64,000 nucleotides of DNA from Rhodosalinus sediminis (GCF_003385555.1 NZ_QOHR01000006.1:87839-151838), one strand, 5' to 3'; shown: positions 1 to 8,711, numbered from the stretch's first letter. The notes: generated by a model not told the origin, from the letters alone. Translations and numbers: made by a program.

Positions 1-900
1 GGGGTCGGAGACGCCCTCGAGCGCGTCGAGGAAGCGGTCCTGCTCCTCGGCGTGGACGAGGGGAATGTTGTAGTGGTCGCGGAACATGCCCGTGACCTCC
101 GCCGCCTCGCCCTCCCGCAGGAGGCCGTGATCGACGAAGACGCAGGTCAGCTGATCGCCGATCGCCTCGTGCAGGAGGACCGCGGCGACGGAGCTGTCCA
201 CGCCGCCCGAGAGGCCGCAGATCACCTTCGCGTCGCCCACCTGCGCGCGGATCTTCGCGATCGCCTCAGCGCGGTAGGCGCCCATCGTCCAGTCGCCGGT
301 GAAGCCGGCGATCTTCAGGAAGTTGGCGTAGAGTTGCCGGCCGTTCGGCGTGTGATGCACCTCCGGGTGGAACTGCACGGCGTAGAAATGCCGCTCGGGG
401 TCGGCGGTGATGGCGAAGGGGGCGCCGGGGGAGGTGCCGAAGACCTCGAAGCCGGGGGCGAGCGCGGCCACATGGTCGCCGTGGCTCATCCAGACCTGCT
501 CCGGGCCTTCCGCGAACCAGCCCTCCAGCAGGTCGAGCCCTCGGCCCGCCGGGGTCACCGAGGCGCGGCCGAACTCCGCCGTGCCGGCGCCGCGCTCCAC
601 GCGCCCGCCGAGCATCTGCATCATCACCTGCTGGCCGTAGCAGATGCCGAGAACGGGCACGCCGAGCTCGAAGACCGCCTGCGGGGGCCGCGGGCTGCCC
701 GCGTCGGGCACCGAGGCCGGCCCGCCCGAGAGGATCACCGCCTTCGGCGCGAAGTCGCGGAGAAAGGTCTCCGTGACGTGCTGGAAGGGATGGATCTCGC
801 AATAGGTGTCGAGCTCGCGCAGGCGGCGCGCGATGAGCTGCGTCACCTGGCTGCCGAAATCGACGATGAGCAGGCGGTCGTGCTGGCGGGCGTGGTCCAT
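1..900 (-). CDS. guaA: GMP synthase (glutamine-hydrolysing), 3' end cut by window edge
   Basis: Converts XMP, ATP and glutamine to GMP, the last step of guanine nucleotide synthesis in the cytoplasm. Only the first 300 residues lie in the window; roughly 220 C-terminal residues of a typical 520-residue enzyme are off the left edge. The class I glutaminase domain comes first, with nucleophile Cys87 in GICYGQQ and the His178/Glu180 pair in FHPEVHH. The ATP-pyrophosphatase domain follows, with P-loop [11 protein letters not shown] near residue 230. The ATG at 898-900 gives the usual N-terminus ([17 protein letters not shown]). It is divergent from the ABC importer operon to its right. The identification is secure. 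Confidence 0.97.
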   Translation of the reverse strand, partial: MDHARQHDRLLIVDFGSQVTQLIARRLRELDTYCEIHPFQHVTETFLRDFAPKAVILSGGPASVPDAGSPRPPQAVFELGVPVLGICYGQQVMMQMLGGRVERGAGTAEFGRASVTPAGRGLDLLEGWFAEGPEQVWMSHGDHVAALAPGFEVFGTSPGAPFAITADPERHFYAVQFHPEVHHTPNGRQLYANFLKIAGFTGDWTMGAYRAEAIAKIRAQVGDAKVICGLSGGVDSSVAAVLLHEAIGDQLTCVFVDHGLLREGEAAEVTGMFRDHYNIPLVHAEEQDRFLDALEGVSDP

Positions 901-960
901 GCGCGGTGGTTACGCCGCACGCGCGGCCGGCGCAAGCGCCCTCGGCGCCGTGGGGCGGAA

Positions 961-1096
961 GGGGGCTGTCTGCCCCCCTCTTGGCCTTCGGCCAATTCAC
1001 CCCCCGAGAGTATTTGCACCAAGATGATGGACCGGCGCCCTCCCATCATCTTGGTGGAAATACTCCGGGGAGCGCGAGGGGCAGCGCCCCTCGCCC
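961..1096. repeat. Composite inverted GGAGTATTT element A
   Basis: It lies in the 303-bp gap between the divergent starts of guaA and the ABC importer. Plus-strand arm: hairpin GGGGGC-TGTCT-GCCCCC (from 961), hairpin TTGGCC-TTC-GGCCAA, then the box GAGAGTATTTG (1006-1016) and CCAAGATGATGG. A right arm on the minus strand repeats the box (1043-1070) behind a single hairpin GAGGGGC-GCT-GCCCCTC. The two AGTATTT...GATGATGG arms pair over about 22 bases with one mismatch. The same family recurs at 13362, 21687, 36915 and 52757. Its function is unknown. Elsewhere it looks like a 3'-end or bidirectional terminator module, yet this copy stands between two gene starts. Nothing else is clear in the gap. 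Confidence 0.85.
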
Positions 1097-1203
1097 CTCC
1101 CGCGCGGGCGGGGCCGCGGCCTTCCTGCTTGACGCCGGCGGGTGGTCGGCGGACAGTCCCCGGGCGCCGGGGTCGGCGCGGAGCGGACAACGGGGAGGCG
1201 TGA

Positions 1204-2343
1204 ATGACAGTCTTGCGATCGCTGCTGGCCGGGACCTGCGCGCTGGCGCTCGCCGCCGGGGCGCAGGCGTCGGATCTGAAGGTCGGGTTCCTGAGCACGC
1301 TGTCGGGCGGCGGTGCCGGGCTCGGCGTGGATATTCGCGACGGGTTCCTTCTCGCCCTCGGCGAGGCCGGCGCCGACGACGTCGAGGTCGTCGTCGAGGA
1401 CACCCAGCGCAAGCCGGAGGTGGCCGTGCAGGTCGCCGACGAGTTCATCCAGCGCGAGGAGGTGGACGTGCTCACGGGCATCGTCTTTTCCAACATCGCG
1501 CTCGCCGTGGTGCCCTCGGCGGTCAATCAGGGCAAGTTCTATATCTCGCCCAACGCCGGGCCCTCGCAGCTCGCCGGGCGGGGCTGCCACGAGAACTACT
1601 TCAACGTCGCCTGGCAGAACGACGCCATGCACGAGGCCGCGGGCGCGCACGCCAACGACGCGGGCTACGAGAGCGCCTTCATCATGGCGCCCAACTACCC
1701 GGCTGGGCAGGACGGGCTCACGGGCTTCAAGCGCTTCTACGAGGGCGAGGTCGTCTCGGAGGTCTACACCCGGCTCGGGCAGACCGACTACGCCGCCGAG
1801 ATCGCGCAGATCCGCGCGAGTGACGCCGACGTCGCCTATTTCTTCCTGCCGGGCGGGATGGGGATCTCGTTCCTGAAGCAGTATGCCGACGCGGGCGTGG
1901 ACATTCCGCTGATCGGGCCGGGCTTCAGCTTCGACCAGACGATCCTGCCGGCGGTGGGCGACGCGGCGGCGGGGGTGCGCAACACCTCCGAGTGGTCGCC
2001 CGACCTCGACACCGCGGCGAACGCGGCCTTCGTCGAGAGCTTCCGCGCGGCCTACGACCGCACGCCCTCGATGTACGCCGCGCAGGGCTACGACGCGGCG
2101 CAACTCCTGCTGTCGGCGATGGAGACGGCCGACGTCTCGGACGCCGACGCCTTCCGCGAGGCGCTGCGCGCGGCGGAGTTCGAGAGCGTGCGGGGCGCGT
2201 TCCGCTTCGCCGCGAACCAGCACCCGATTCAGGACATCTACGTCCGCGAGGTGGTCGAGCGGGACGGCGTCTGGACCAACGTGGTCGTCGGGCCGAGCCT
2301 GCAGGACCACAGCGACGTCTACGGCGCGGACTGCGATCTCTGA
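1204..2343 (+). CDS. ABC transporter substrate-binding protein, branched-chain amino acid (LivJ/LivK) type
   Basis: A periplasmic type I binding protein that would capture the substrate for the permease encoded just downstream. The 379-residue product starts with a clear signal peptide (MTVLRSLLAGTCALALAAG, cleavage after AQA) and then the two-lobed leucine-binding fold: DLKVGFLSTLSGGGAGLGVD at the mature N-terminus, an FIMAPNYPAGQDGLTGFKR segment and a late YAAQGYDAAQLLL helix. The gene order SBP-permease-permease-ATPase-ATPase is that of the HAAT family. The ligand cannot be read from sequence; amino acids, amides, aromatic acids or short organic acids are all possible. A strong hairpin follows the stop codon, before the permease genes. 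Confidence 0.9.
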   Translation: MTVLRSLLAGTCALALAAGAQASDLKVGFLSTLSGGGAGLGVDIRDGFLLALGEAGADDVEVVVEDTQRKPEVAVQVADEFIQREEVDVLTGIVFSNIALAVVPSAVNQGKFYISPNAGPSQLAGRGCHENYFNVAWQNDAMHEAAGAHANDAGYESAFIMAPNYPAGQDGLTGFKRFYEGEVVSEVYTRLGQTDYAAEIAQIRASDADVAYFFLPGGMGISFLKQYADAGVDIPLIGPGFSFDQTILPAVGDAAAGVRNTSEWSPDLDTAANAAFVESFRAAYDRTPSMYAAQGYDAAQLLLSAMETADVSDADAFREALRAAEFESVRGAFRFAANQHPIQDIYVREVVERDGVWTNVVVGPSLQDHSDVYGADCDL

Positions 2344-2349
2344 TCCGGC

Positions 2350-2378
2350 GCGCGCCGCGGGGGCGTCCCGCGGCGCGC
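2350..2378 (+). other. Intercistronic GC stem-loop between binding-protein and permease genes
   Basis: A perfect 12-bp stem, GCGCGCCGCGGG (2350-2361) against its complement (2367-2378), closes on a GGCGT loop and begins 6 bases after the binding-protein stop codon. There is no U-tract, so full termination is unlikely. Comparable hairpins after periplasmic binding-protein genes are known to protect the upstream message or reduce downstream expression. That would suit the excess of binding protein such importers need; the role here is inference. Confidence 0.6.
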
Positions 2379-2439
2379 CCGCGCGCGGGCCGTGGCGGAC
2401 GGGGCGGCGCCGCGGCCCGACCACGTGCGCGAGGGGGCG

Positions 2440-3360
2440 ATGACGACGATCCTCTTCATCGAGCAGGTGCTGAACGGCCTGCAGTTCGGGGTGATGCTCT
2501 TCCTGATGGCCGCCGGGCTGACGCTCGTCTTCGGCGTCATGGGGCTCATCAACCTCGCGCACGGCGCGCTCTACATGGTGGGCGCCTTCGCCGCGGCGAG
2601 CGTCGCGGCGGCGACCGGCAGTTTCCTCCTCGGGCTGATCGCGAGCCTCGCGGCGGCGGCGATGGCCGGCGCGATCGTGGAGATCGTGGTGATCCGGCGG
2701 CTCTACCGGCGCGACCATCTCGACCAGGTGCTTGCCACCTTCGCGCTGATCCTGATCTTCTCGGAGGGCACGCGCTGGCTCTTCGGCTCCTTCCCGCTCT
2801 ACCTCGACATTCCCGAGGCGCTCTCGGGGCCCGTCACGCTGCCCGGCGGGATCGACTATCCGCTCTACCGGCTCTTCATCATCGCCGTGGGGCTCGCCGT
2901 CGCGGGCTTCCTCTTCTGGCTGATCGCGCGCACGCGCCTCGGCATCCGGATCCGCGCGGGCGAGGCCGACCGGGAGATGATCGCGGCCCTCGGCGTGGAC
3001 ATCTCGAAGCTCTACACGCTCGTCTTCGCCCTCGGCGCGGCGCTCGCGGGCATGGCGGGCGCGCTCGTCGGCGCGATCCAGTCGGTGGAGGTCGGCATGG
3101 GCGAGCCGGTGCTGATCCTCGCCTTCGTCACGATCATCATCGGCGGCATCGGCTCGATCAAGGGCGCCTTCGTCGGCGCGCTGCTCGTGGGGCTGATCGA
3201 CACGCTGGGGCGCACGCTGCTGCCCATCGCCTTCGGCACGGTGATGGAGGCCTCGGCGGCGACGACCGTCGGCTCGGCGCTCGCCTCGATGCTGATCTAC
3301 ATCCTGATGGCGGGCGTGCTCATCGCGCGGCCGCAGGGGCTCTTCGGGGCGGCGGCGTAG
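2440..3360 (+). CDS. livH: ABC transporter permease, LivH type
   Basis: Inner-membrane permease of the HAAT-type importer, pairing with the LivM subunit. The 306-residue product is made of about eight hydrophobic segments. It opens with the family-typical QVLNGLQFGVMLFLMAAGLT and the GLINLAHGALYMVGAF stretch, and carries the conserved cytoplasmic EAA-like loop (GEADREMIAALGVDISKLY) that contacts the ATPases. The ATG at 2440 is preceded by GAGGGGG at a good distance, so I prefer it to an in-frame GTG at 2392 that would add 16 unlikely residues. The next gene starts 1 base after its stop. Confidence 0.92.
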   Translation: MTTILFIEQVLNGLQFGVMLFLMAAGLTLVFGVMGLINLAHGALYMVGAFAAASVAAATGSFLLGLIASLAAAAMAGAIVEIVVIRRLYRRDHLDQVLATFALILIFSEGTRWLFGSFPLYLDIPEALSGPVTLPGGIDYPLYRLFIIAVGLAVAGFLFWLIARTRLGIRIRAGEADREMIAALGVDISKLYTLVFALGAALAGMAGALVGAIQSVEVGMGEPVLILAFVTIIIGGIGSIKGAFVGALLVGLIDTLGRTLLPIAFGTVMEASAATTVGSALASMLIYILMAGVLIARPQGLFGAAA

Positions 3361-3361
3361 G

Positions 3362-4345
3362 ATGCGGCGCGAGACGATCATCAACGCGGGCCTCGCCGCG
3401 GGGCTTCTGGCGATCCCGCTCTGGGCGCATGTCACGGGCGAGATCTTCACCATCACGCTGGCCACCCGGGTGGCGATCCTCGCGCTCGCGGCCGTGGGGC
3501 TGAACCTCGCGCTCGGGCTCGGCGGGCTCGTCTCCTTCGGGCACGCGGCCTATTTCGGGCTGGGCGGCTACGCGATGGGGATTCTCGCCTTCCACGCACA
3601 GACTTACGATCCGATCTTCACCTGGCCCTTCGTGTTCGAGGGCACCAAGCAGATGCTGGTGATCTGGGCGGTGGCGCTCGTCGCCTCGGGGCTCGCGGCG
3701 GCTCTGATCGGGATGCTCACGCTGCACACTTCGGGCGCCTATTTCATCATGGCGACGCTCGCCTTCGGGCAGATGTTCTACTACCTCTTCGTGAGCTGGC
3801 CGAAATACGGCGGCGAGGACGGGATGGCGATCTACGTCCGCAACGACTTTCCGGGGCTGAACACGCTCGACCCGATCCAGTTGTTCGTGATCTGTTACGC
3901 GCTCCTGATGGCGGGCCTCTTCGTGAGCTGGCGCATCGCGCGTTCGCCCTTCGGGCTCGCGCTTCAGGCGGCGCGGCAGAACGCCGAGCGGGTCGAGACG
4001 GTGGGCATCCGGCCCTTCCGCATCCGCCTCGCCGCCTTCGTGATCTCGGGCATGATCACCGGGCTCGCCGGGGCGCTGATGGCCGATCTGAACCGCTTCG
4101 TCGGCCCCACGATGTTCAGCTGGCACACCAGCGGCGAGATCATGGTCCTCGTGATCCTCGGCGGTGTCGCGCGGCTTTACGGGCCCGTCGCGGGGGCGGC
4201 GCTCTTCGTCCTGCTCGAGCACTGGCTGGGCGGCGTCAGCGACTACTGGCTGGCCTTCGTGGGCGCGCTCCTGTTGCTCGTCGTGCTCTTCGCGCGCGGC
4301 GGGCTCATCGGCTCGCTCGCGGGGCGGGAGGTCGCGCATGACTGA
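3362..4345 (+). CDS. livM: ABC transporter permease, LivM type
   Basis: Second membrane subunit of the importer (327 residues, about nine to ten transmembrane helices). The family core is visible as LNLALGLGGLVSFGHAAYFGLGGYAMG near residues 50-76. The cytoplasmic coupling loop with AARQNAERVETVGIRPFRIR near residues 200-220 contacts the ATP-binding subunits. It begins 1 base after the livH stop and overlaps livG by 8 bases, so the three are surely co-transcribed and translationally coupled. Confidence 0.92.
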   Translation: MRRETIINAGLAAGLLAIPLWAHVTGEIFTITLATRVAILALAAVGLNLALGLGGLVSFGHAAYFGLGGYAMGILAFHAQTYDPIFTWPFVFEGTKQMLVIWAVALVASGLAAALIGMLTLHTSGAYFIMATLAFGQMFYYLFVSWPKYGGEDGMAIYVRNDFPGLNTLDPIQLFVICYALLMAGLFVSWRIARSPFGLALQAARQNAERVETVGIRPFRIRLAAFVISGMITGLAGALMADLNRFVGPTMFSWHTSGEIMVLVILGGVARLYGPVAGAALFVLLEHWLGGVSDYWLAFVGALLLLVVLFARGGLIGSLAGREVAHD

Positions 4346-5096
4346 GCCCGTCCTCGAGATCCGCAAGCTCAGCAAGAGCTTCGGCGCGCTGCGGGCGAGC
4401 CGCGACATCAACCTGACCCTGTTGCCGGGCGAGATCCACGCGCTGATCGGGCCGAACGGCGCCGGTAAATCCACGCTCATCAAGCAGATCGCCGGCAACA
4501 TGGCGCCCGACGCGGGCGAGATCCGCTTCCTCGGGCGGGACGTGACGGCGCTCGACACCGTCGGCCGCGCGCGGATGGGGCTGGGGCGGAGTTTCCAGAT
4601 CTCCTCGGTGATCGCGGAGTTCACGGTGCTGCAGAACGTGGTGCTCGCGCTGCAGGGCGCGCGGGGCACGTCGTATCACCTCTTCCGCGCCGTGCTGAAG
4701 GACCGCGAGATGACCGCGACGGCCCGCGCCGCGGCCGGGCGCGTGGGCCTCGACGACCGCCTCGCCGTCCGGGCGCAGGACCTGAGCCACGGCGAGCGGC
4801 GCAAGCTCGAGATCGCGATGGCGCTCGCGCTGGCGCCGCGCGCCTTCCTGCTCGACGAGCCGATGGCGGGCATGGGCGCGGAGGGCGCGGCGGAGATGAC
4901 GCGCCTTCTGGATCGGTTGCGCCACGAGGCGCCGATCCTGCTGGTCGAGCACGACATGGACGCGGTCTTCAGCCTCGCCGACCGGATCAGCGTGCTCGAC
5001 TACGGCGAGATCATCGCCAGCGGCACGGTGGAGGAGATCCGCGCCGACCCCGTGGTGCGCCGCGCCTATCTCGGCGACGACGCGGAGGCGATCTGA
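4338..5096 (+). CDS. livG: ABC transporter ATP-binding protein, LivG type
   Basis: ATPase subunit energising the importer from the cytoplasmic side. The 252-residue product has Walker A GPNGAGKST, an ABC signature LSHGE and Walker B AFLLDEP followed by the H-loop VEHDMD. The C-terminal end (EEIRADPVVRRAYLGDD) is the LivG hallmark. The ATG at 4338 overlaps the livM stop by 8 bases; longer in-frame starts would lie deep inside livM. Its stop overlaps the livF start (TGATG). Confidence 0.94.
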   Translation: MTEPVLEIRKLSKSFGALRASRDINLTLLPGEIHALIGPNGAGKSTLIKQIAGNMAPDAGEIRFLGRDVTALDTVGRARMGLGRSFQISSVIAEFTVLQNVVLALQGARGTSYHLFRAVLKDREMTATARAAAGRVGLDDRLAVRAQDLSHGERRKLEIAMALALAPRAFLLDEPMAGMGAEGAAEMTRLLDRLRHEAPILLVEHDMDAVFSLADRISVLDYGEIIASGTVEEIRADPVVRRAYLGDDAEAI

Positions 5097-5785
5097 TGGC
5101 GCTTCTCGCGCTCGAGGGGATCGAGGCCGCCTACGGCGCGAGCCAGGCGCTCTTCGGCGTCGATCTCGCGCTCGGCGCGGGCGAGGTCGTCGCGCTCATG
5201 GGCCGCAACGGCATGGGCAAGACGACGACGATCCGCGTGGCCTGCGGGATGATGCCGGCGCGGGCGGGGCGCGTGACCTTCGAGGGACGCGACATCACGC
5301 GGTGGCCTGCGCACCGGGTCGCGCGGCTCGGCGTCGGGCTGGTGCCCGAGGGGCGGCGCTGCTTCGCGCCGCTCACGGTGGAGGAGAACCTCCTCGCCGC
5401 CGCGCGGCCGGGGCCGTGGGACCGCGCGTCGGTGGCCGAACTTTTCCCCCGGCTCGCGGAGCGGCGGGACCAGCGCGCCGCCTCGCTCTCGGGCGGCGAG
5501 CAGCAGATGCTCGCCATCGGGCGCGCGCTGATGACCAATCCGCGGCTCCTGATCCTCGACGAGGCGACCGAGGGCCTCGCGCCGGTGGTACGCCAGGAGA
5601 TCTGGCGCGCGATCGCCCGGCTCAAGGCGGAGACCGGCCTCGCGCTCCTCGTGGTGGACAAGTCGCTGAAGGAGCTCGCCCGCGTCGCCGACCGCGCCGT
5701 GATCCTCGAGCGCGGGCGCACCGTCTGGCAGGGCGGGATGGCCGATCTTGGGCGCGACGTGACCGATCGCTACCTCGGCGTCTGA
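5096..5785 (+). CDS. livF: ABC transporter ATP-binding protein, LivF type
   Basis: Second ATPase of the importer (229 residues), working as a heterodimer with LivG. It has Walker A GRNGMGKTT, the signature LSGGEQQM, Walker B LLILDEATEGLAP and the typical ending (DVTDRYLGV). The start overlaps the livG stop by one base. Its last 16 bases overlap the 3' end of the convergent mct gene, so the two transcripts are antisense there and no terminator separates them. It is the last gene of the operon. Confidence 0.94.
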   Translation: MALLALEGIEAAYGASQALFGVDLALGAGEVVALMGRNGMGKTTTIRVACGMMPARAGRVTFEGRDITRWPAHRVARLGVGLVPEGRRCFAPLTVEENLLAAARPGPWDRASVAELFPRLAERRDQRAASLSGGEQQMLAIGRALMTNPRLLILDEATEGLAPVVRQEIWRAIARLKAETGLALLVVDKSLKELARVADRAVILERGRTVWQGGMADLGRDVTDRYLGV

Positions 5786-7005
5786 CCGACGCGCGACGGC
5801 CCGCCGACGACGCCCGCGTCGAAGAGCCGCCCGATCTCGCCCGAGCCGAGGCCCGCGACGTCGGCGAGCACCTCCTCGGTGTGCTCCCCGAGCTCCGGCG
5901 CGGGGGCGGGCGCGTCGCGCTCGGCGGCCGAGAACTCCAGCGGGCTCGCCGGGACGGGATAGGTGCCGATGCCGGGCTGCGTGAGCATCGAGAACATCGG
6001 GTTCTCGGGCGAGAGGTCCGGGTCCTCGTCGAGCGCGGTGCGGAAATCGCGGAAGATCGACCATGTGACGCCGTGGGCGTCGAAACTCTCGGCGAAGTCG
6101 GCGACGGCGCGCGCGGCGAACCACGGCGCGAGGATCTCGGTGATCGCGTGGCGGTGACGGAAGCGTTCGCCCTCCTTGCCGAGATCGGCGCCGAGGCGCG
6201 CGGCGAGGCGGTCCATCGCCTCGCCCGTGCCGGTCGCCTTCAGAAGGCCCTGCCACTGCCGGCGCGTGAGGCCCACGACCATCACCCGCCGCCCATCGGC
6301 GCAGAGGAAATCCTGCCCGTAGGCGCCGTAGAGCGCGTTGCCCGCCTTCGGCCGGCTCTCGCCCGTGAGCGCCGTCTCGCCGATGATGCCGAGGTGGCCG
6401 AGCATCGCCGCCGCCACGTCCTTCAGCGCGACCTCGACCTGTTGCCCGCGCCCGGTCTTGAGGCGCTGGCGCTCGGCGGCCAAGAGGCCCGCGACGGCGA
6501 GATTGCCGGCGATGCAGTCCCAGGCCGGCAGGACATGCGCCACCGGCTCGGTGGAGCCCTCCGGCCCGGTCGTGTCGGGAAAGCCGAGCGAGGGGTTCAC
6601 CGTGTAGTCCACCGCCGGCCGCCCGTGCCGGTCGCCGGTGAGCGTGAGCATCACGAGGTCCGGGCGGTGGCGGCTGAGGCTTTCGTAATCCATCCAGCCG
6701 CGCACGCGCAGGTTCGTCAGGAAAAGCCCCGCGTCCTCGCCCGGCGCGGTGACGATGCGGGTGACGAGCTCGCGCCCCTCGGGCGATTTCATGTCCACCG
6801 CGACCGAGCGCTTGCCCTTGTTGAGCCCCGCCCAGAAGAGCGAGCGCCCGTTGGGCGCGACGGGCCAGCGCTTCGCGTCGAGCCCGCCCTCGAGCCGGTC
6901 GAAGCGGATCACGTCGGCGCCCATCTGCGCCAGCGTCATCCCCGCGAGCGGCACGGCGACGAAGGCCGAGCCCTCGACGACGCGCATGCCGGTCAGAATT
7001 CCCAT
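5770..7005 (-). CDS. mct: Mesaconyl-C1-CoA to mesaconyl-C4-CoA transferase (2-methylfumaryl-CoA isomerase), CaiB/BaiF family III
   Basis: A family III CoA-transferase of 411 residues, full length. The opening GMRVVEGSAFVAVPLAGMTL and the block RWPVAPNGRSLFWAGLNKGK match what I recall of Chloroflexus aurantiacus Mct, which moves CoA within mesaconyl-CoA from C1 to C4. Asp163 in LPAWDCIAG sits where the family's catalytic aspartate is expected. The partner gene meh ends 1 base before this ATG (TGACATG), so they are translationally coupled and probably catalyse consecutive steps. A generic CoA-transferase for another methyl-branched or dicarboxylic acid remains possible. The 3' end overlaps livF by 16 bases. 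Confidence 0.8.
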   Translation of the reverse strand: MGILTGMRVVEGSAFVAVPLAGMTLAQMGADVIRFDRLEGGLDAKRWPVAPNGRSLFWAGLNKGKRSVAVDMKSPEGRELVTRIVTAPGEDAGLFLTNLRVRGWMDYESLSRHRPDLVMLTLTGDRHGRPAVDYTVNPSLGFPDTTGPEGSTEPVAHVLPAWDCIAGNLAVAGLLAAERQRLKTGRGQQVEVALKDVAAAMLGHLGIIGETALTGESRPKAGNALYGAYGQDFLCADGRRVMVVGLTRRQWQGLLKATGTGEAMDRLAARLGADLGKEGERFRHRHAITEILAPWFAARAVADFAESFDAHGVTWSIFRDFRTALDEDPDLSPENPMFSMLTQPGIGTYPVPASPLEFSAAERDAPAPAPELGEHTEEVLADVAGLGSGEIGRLFDAGVVGGPSRVGQTPR

Positions 7006-7006
7006 G

Positions 7007-7864
7007 TCACTCCCCCCACTCCGCGGTCGCCCGCATGGTCATGTGTCCCTCCGCCGCCGCGGCGCAGAGGGCGAGCCCCGGCCCGTCGTCCTCCGCCCAG
7101 GCGAGCGCGCGCATCGGCGCCCCGGCGAAGAGCGGATGCACGCCGCGGAAGCGGAAGCGGTCCGGCGCGCGGCCCCCCTGCGCCACGGCGAGCGCCATCA
7201 GACAGAGCGCCTGCATCGGCCCGTGCACGACGAGGCCGGGGTATTTCTCCACCTCCTGCGTATAGGGCAGGTCGTAGTGGATGCGGTGCGCGTTGAAGGT
7301 GGCCGCCGAGAAGCGGAAGAGCCGCGTCTCGGGCATTGGCAGGGTGAGCTCGGCCTCCGGCGCGGCGGGGGCCGGGGTCTTCTTCGGCGGCGTGAAGCGG
7401 TCGGGCATCGGCATGTAGACGATGTCCTGCCGCTCCTCGACGGCGAGGCCCGCGGGGCCGTGGAGCGCGTGCTCGACGGTGACGAAGACCATGCCGCCGC
7501 GGTCGTTCTCGACCTCGCGGATGCCGGCGATCGTCGAGCGGCGCGTCACCGTGTCGCCCACGCGCAGGGGCGCGTGGAAGGTCAGCGCGCCGCCCGCCCA
7601 CATGCGCCGCGCGTAATCGATGGGCGGCAGGAAGCCGCCGCGCTTCGTGTGCCCGTCGGGGCCGAGCCCGTCCATCGGCGCGGCCGGGTGAAAGAGCGCC
7701 CAGTGCCAGAGCGGCGGCAGGGGCGCGCCCGCCTCGGGCGGGGCGGGCAGCGCGCCGGGCAGGTCCGAGAGCGTCGCCGCCAGCATCGAGAGCGCCGCGG
7801 CGCTCGCCATGTCCTGATCCTCCCGCGTGCGCCCGATCCAGCCCTCGACCTCGTCGCGTGCCAT
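7007..7864 (-). CDS. meh: Mesaconyl-C4-CoA (3-methylfumaryl-CoA) hydratase, MaoC-like hot-dog family
   Basis: A 285-residue double hot-dog hydratase. The N-terminal half is a FAS1-type dehydratase domain (HWALFHPAAPMDGLGPDGH, residues about 53-71). The C-terminal half carries the MaoC-type active-site block FNAHRIHYDLPYTQEVE followed by YPGLVVHGP. This pattern is that of Meh, which hydrates mesaconyl-C4-CoA to citramalyl-CoA in the 3-hydroxypropionate bicycle. The ATG at 7862-7864 has GAGAGGGGCGG just upstream. Coupling with mct supports the substrate. The usual downstream enzyme (citramalyl-CoA lyase) and the source of mesaconyl-C1-CoA are not in the window. Confidence 0.77.
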   Translation of the reverse strand: MARDEVEGWIGRTREDQDMASAAALSMLAATLSDLPGALPAPPEAGAPLPPLWHWALFHPAAPMDGLGPDGHTKRGGFLPPIDYARRMWAGGALTFHAPLRVGDTVTRRSTIAGIREVENDRGGMVFVTVEHALHGPAGLAVEERQDIVYMPMPDRFTPPKKTPAPAAPEAELTLPMPETRLFRFSAATFNAHRIHYDLPYTQEVEKYPGLVVHGPMQALCLMALAVAQGGRAPDRFRFRGVHPLFAGAPMRALAWAEDDGPGLALCAAAAEGHMTMRATAEWGE

Positions 7865-8138
7865 GCCGCCCCTCTCGTCCGTTGCGGGGCCTGCATAGCG
7901 GAGACAGATTGTGTCGCCTAGGAATACTTATGTGCACAGATATTGCGCGCACTCAGGCCCGGACCGGAGGCGGCGCCCCGCCGGCGCGGAGGCCGGCGGG
8001 ATCTTGTGCCGCTGCTCGATGGATCGGTGCCTGACGGGCGGAGGCCCGATAGGACTGTCGCGGCGCGCTTGGCGCCCCGTGGTGGATGCATGGCGTCAGC
8101 GGGGGCGGGCGCGGGCCTAGGCCGGGCGTGCGCGCGGC

Positions 8139-8711
8139 TCAGCGTCCCCAGCTGCGCACCGGACCGCAATCCATGTGCACGAAGTCCGAGGCGGTGTATT
8201 TGCCCACGCCGCCCGCGCGGCAGGCCATCGCGGCGCGCGCCATCTGGCTCACCGAGCGCGAGCGCAGGTGCAGATCCGCCGCCTCGCCGCGCATGTGGCG
8301 CGAATTCTTCGCCACGCCGGAACTGCGGCGGCGGAGCATCGCGTTGGTCTCCGGGCTGCGATAGCCCGAGACGAGGGTGTAGGGCTCAGAGGTGTCGAGC
8401 ATCTTGTGCGCGGCGGTCATCAGGTCGATGGTGCGCGGGTCGATCGCCTTGACCTCGCCGTTGCGCCAGTCGCGCATGAAATGATTGATCTCGGCGATCG
8501 CCTCGGGGATGTACTCCCCCTCGATCCAGTAGATGGTATCGATCCGCTCCCCTGTGCGGCCGGAATACATGCGGAGGCGGCGGATGTCGCCGGCGCCGCG
8601 CAGGAACCCGGCGGCGTTGGCGAAGCCCGGTGCCGCGGTGATCGTCGTCGCGGCGAACCCGGCCAACAGGCCGCGGCGCGTCACCGCGCGGGCGCTGGAG
8701 TCATGCGTCAT
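8139..8711 (-). CDS. YcbK/MepK-like murein peptidase (DUF882, M15 family), Tat-exported
   Basis: A 190-residue exported protein whose twin-arginine signal (TRRGLLAGF, hydrophobic run to AAPGFANA) implies folded export to the periplasm. The M15-type zinc site is visible as SRHMRGEAADLHL and DFVHMDCG. E. coli MepK (YcbK) is a homologue that cleaves 3-3 cross-links in peptidoglycan. The ATG at 8709-8711 places the Tat motif at residues 12-20; longer in-frame starts would bury it. It is divergent from a YcbB-like L,D-transpeptidase, the enzyme class that makes those cross-links, which supports the role. Confidence 0.85.
   Translation of the reverse strand: MTHDSSARAVTRRGLLAGFAATTITAAPGFANAAGFLRGAGDIRRLRMYSGRTGERIDTIYWIEGEYIPEAIAEINHFMRDWRNGEVKAIDPRTIDLMTAAHKMLDTSEPYTLVSGYRSPETNAMLRRRSSGVAKNSRHMRGEAADLHLRSRSVSQMARAAMACRAGGVGKYTASDFVHMDCGPVRSWGR

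Noticed and set aside
997..3465. An 822-codon minus-strand frame opposite the binding-protein and permease genes
   Set aside because: Composition is His/Arg/Asp-rich without any family resemblance, and the plus-strand genes are secure.
7865..8138. Short open frames in the gap upstream of meh
   Set aside because: No frame has a ribosome site or protein-like composition. The region is best read as the meh promoter region and a spacer.
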